From: Weeksellaceae bacterium
GTDB lineage: Bacteria; Bacteroidota; Bacteroidia; Flavobacteriales; Weeksellaceae
NCBI GenBank assembly: GCA_022013695.1
Contig: JAKLPS010000012.1
Location: forward strand, 1-64,000
DNA length: 64,000 nt
Direction: 5' to 3'
The position numbers were made by a program, and so were the translations under genes. Shown piece after piece: positions 62,661 through 64,000 of the stretch (position 1 is the stretch's first letter; every line of letters starts with the position of its first letter). The notes below the pieces were generated by a model. It ran no database searches. It was not told where the DNA came from and saw nothing but the letters and a program-made list of their open reading frames with translations.

Positions 62661-62769
62661 TGCTTCAAATGGAAGCATTACAATATTACATGGATTTTTT
62701 GATTCGGCAAATAAAAATTGCTAACAATTTCGTGCGGACTTAATTTACAATATAATCCTACATTTGTAA
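62661..62769. promoter_or_regulatory. candidate operators in the esterase-Nudix divergent gap
   Basis: The 147-bp gap has TGCTTC/GAAGCA (62661-62666 and 62672-62677), a direct repeat TTACAATAT (62678-62686 and 62745-62753) and TTACAA/TTGTAA (62745-62750 and 62764-62769), which overlaps the -7 box of the regulator. These are likely sites for a regulator acting on both directions. Confidence 0.45.
62759..62766 (+). promoter_or_regulatory. putative -7 element of the Nudix regulator gene
   Basis: TACATTTG is an exact TAnnTTTG match, 17 bases upstream of the ATG at 62784. The preceding -33 region has no TTTG. It lies within the inverted repeat TTACAA/TTGTAA, so binding there would block this promoter. 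Confidence 0.5.
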
Positions 62770-62783
62770 TTAGAAAACGAAGT

Positions 62784-63533
62784 ATGGATTTGAGGGAAAT
62801 CATTATCAGTAGCTCCAAAGAAGCCTACCAGATTTATGTGCCACATATTTCTGTGGACACGGTGATTTTTGGTTTCAATGGAGATCGGCTAACGGTTTTG
62901 CTTCTGAAAATGAAGTTTAACGAGCAGTGGTTTTTGCCAGGCGGCTATCTGAAAAAGGATGAAAATCTAAAATCGGCAGCCACACGCATTCTTAAAGAAA
63001 AAACGCAGCTCGATCACATTTTTTTGCAGGAATTTTCGGTCTTCAGTGATTTGAACAGAAGTGAAGAAACTTTTAAGGATTTTCCCGATGATTTGTGGCA
63101 CAAGAAAAGATTTATTTCTGTGGGATATTATGCCTTGGTCAATTATAAAAACATTTCGCTAATTGCAGATGAGTTAAGTGAATCTTGCGACTGGATTTTC
63201 CTACACGATTTAGAAACGCTGCCGATCATTATGGACCATCATAAAATCATCAAAAAAGCACTATCTGCACTCCGGAAGCAGATTTCTTACAAACCCATTG
63301 GATTAAATCTATTGCCCGAGAAGTTTACCCTTCCAGAACTTCAAAAACTGTATGAAGCGATCCTGGGAAGGAGCCTAAACCGGGGAAATTTTTACAAGAA
63401 AATCAAGAATATCGGCATTTTAAAAAAACTAAACGAACAGCGCAAAGGCGGCGCCCACAAAGCACCGGATCTCTACACTTTTGATCGGGAAAATTATTTC
63501 CGAATTTTGCAAAATGGGATTAGTAATTGGTAA
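62784..63533 (+). CDS. Nudix-type transcriptional regulator
   Basis: The 249-residue protein has an N-terminal Nudix-like domain (about 20-150) and a C-terminal winged helix (about 160-245, GNFYKKIKNIGILKKLNEQR). The Nudix box is degenerate: GGYLKKDENLKSAATRILKE has Ile where the second residue of REuxEE should be Glu, as in sugar-sensing Nudix regulators without hydrolase activity. Such proteins (AraR type) control sugar genes in Bacteroidota. It is divergent from the esterase-glucosidase operon and probably regulates it. Confidence 0.88.
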   Translation: MDLREIIISSSKEAYQIYVPHISVDTVIFGFNGDRLTVLLLKMKFNEQWFLPGGYLKKDENLKSAATRILKEKTQLDHIFLQEFSVFSDLNRSEETFKDFPDDLWHKKRFISVGYYALVNYKNISLIADELSESCDWIFLHDLETLPIIMDHHKIIKKALSALRKQISYKPIGLNLLPEKFTLPELQKLYEAILGRSLNRGNFYKKIKNIGILKKLNEQRKGGAHKAPDLYTFDRENYFRILQNGISNW

Positions 63534-63577
63534 TCTCCTCGTTCAAATAAGTCCAACAATTAAAAACCAAAAACAAA

Positions 63578-63604
63578 AAACCACCACATTTCTGTGATGG
63601 TTTT
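63578..63604 (+). terminator. terminator of the Nudix regulator gene
   Basis: AAACCACCACA at 63578-63588 pairs with TGTGATGGTTT at 63593-63603 with one mismatch and is followed by T. It lies 45 bases past the stop codon. Confidence 0.6.
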
Positions 63605-63605
63605 G

Positions 63606-63649
63606 CTCCTCTTGCTGGGCTCGAACCAGCGACCCTCTGATTAACAGTC
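63606..63649 (-). tRNA. 3' fragment of tRNA-Asn (GUU), attachment site remnant
   Basis: On the minus strand this reads GACTGTTAATCAGAGG, then GTCGCTGGTTCGAGCCCAGC and AAGAGGAG. It contains the GUU anticodon (63643-63645), the T arm and the 3' acceptor strand of tRNA-Asn. The D arm, the 5' acceptor strand and most of the 5' anticodon stem are missing, so this is not a working tRNA. It is typical of the duplicated end left when an element integrates into the 3' part of a tRNA gene. Confidence 0.75.
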
Positions 63650-63770
63650 GGTTTTATTGTGTTTTATTATAATTTGCTTAATCTTTATTATGCTTTATTT
63701 TCTTTGATTATCAATTGTTTACAAATATTTTTCTTGTACAGTATTTTATAATATTTTACTTTTGGAGGGC

Positions 63771-63856
63771 AAATGTTCGTGAAATGTTCGTGAAATGTTC
63801 GTGAAAAAATTTTTGTAAAACACGATAAACAGGAACATCTGAAAAAAATGTTCGTG
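63771..63856 (+). repeat. 11-bp iterons upstream of the integrase
   Basis: AAATGTTCGTG occurs three times in perfect tandem (63771, 63782, 63793), once more at 63846-63856, and once in inverted, weaker form (CAGGAACATCT at about 63830-63840). They lie between the tRNA fragment and the integrase ATG, where recombinase arm-type binding sites or a self-regulating operator would be expected. Confidence 0.65.
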
Positions 63857-63880
63857 AAAAACGATAAAAATTGACACAAA

Positions 63881-64000
63881 ATGGTAAGTTACACCTTTAC
63901 ACTTGCTCCAAAAGCGAATAAAACAGGGGAGAGAAGTATCATAATTTCATTTATAAAAGACCGCAAAAACACAAGTCTTTCAATCGGGAAAACTTGCAAG
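63881..64000 (+). CDS. int: tyrosine recombinase (integrase), N-terminal part, cut by window end
   Basis: The frame from ATG at 63881 to the window edge reads MVSYTFTLAPKANKTGERSI, then IISFIKDRKNTSLSIGK. It matches the N-terminal arm-binding domain of Bacteroidota tyrosine recombinases, with a beta-sheet motif that ends in a basic, sugar-like K-x-N-x-S-L-S-x-G. The catalytic part is outside the window. Its place beside a tRNA-Asn fragment supports the integrase call. Confidence 0.65.
   Translation, partial: MVSYTFTLAPKANKTGERSIIISFIKDRKNTSLSIGKTCK

Larger units (their letters stand above)
63534..63880. other. gene-free stretch at the left edge of the integrated element
   Basis: No gene is seen here. 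It holds a terminator (63578-63604), the tRNA-Asn fragment (63606-63649) and four 11-bp iterons before the integrase start. It is the junction between the chromosome and an integrated element. Confidence 0.6.

Overview
The window is a chromosomal segment from a member of the Bacteroidota, most probably a Weeksellaceae/Flavobacteriaceae species close to Chryseobacterium or Epilithonimonas. The evidence is low G+C, promoters of the Bacteroidota type (TAnnTTTG at -7, sometimes TTTG near -33), a MurF-alanine racemase fusion, a TonB-dependent receptor with a carboxypeptidase-regulatory-like N-terminus, an OmpA protein with thrombospondin type 3 repeats, and a Nudix-type sugar regulator. The species call is inference from family resemblance.

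Region by region: (1) 1-141 is the end of an IS3-family insertion sequence. (2) 159-4271 is the haem operon hemA-hemC-hemD-hemE on the minus strand. (3) 4559-10208 is the divergent cell-shape operon mreB-mreC-mreD-mrdA-rodA. (4) 10291-18779 holds a secreted GH13 amylase, small secreted or membrane proteins, an XRE regulator, an ABC-F ATPase, smpB, an OmpA porin, yebC and rplU-rpmA. (5) 18900-21600 is an accessory insert: an Mrr-like restriction enzyme, a broken GIY-YIG gene and long palindromic elements. (6) 21694-33632 carries a prolyl oligopeptidase, a TonB receptor, Cu/Zn SOD, yraN, LD-carboxypeptidase, a LysE-type exporter, RNase R, a decayed AlbA_2 gene and rpiB. (7) 33633-38504 has a 669-bp AT-rich gap with DnaA-box-like motifs, then pgk and mnmG; mnmG is flanked by two perfect parS palindromes, so this part is probably close to the replication origin. 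(8) 38611-48641 is mostly housekeeping (ybeY, patatin, murF-alr, tdk, rsmI, fabG, a nucleosidase) with a 98-bp-period repeat array at 45.46-46.14 kb. (9) 48869-55661 is an aromatic ring-cleavage cluster: AraC regulator, C-C hydrolase, extradiol dioxygenase, outer-membrane channel, cupin, two atypical SDRs and a D-2-hydroxyacid dehydrogenase. (10) 55821-63533 holds a lipoprotein, guaC, a glycosyltransferase, and a GH3 glucosidase plus esterase pair divergent from a Nudix-family regulator. (11) 63606-64000 is the left edge of an integrated element: a 44-bp 3' fragment of tRNA-Asn, 11-bp iterons and the start of a tyrosine recombinase.

The most interesting parts are the pair of parS sites with a candidate origin, the incomplete meta-cleavage cluster with two SDRs that lack the usual catalytic Tyr and Lys, the cassette-like restriction insert, and the tRNA-Asn element boundary.
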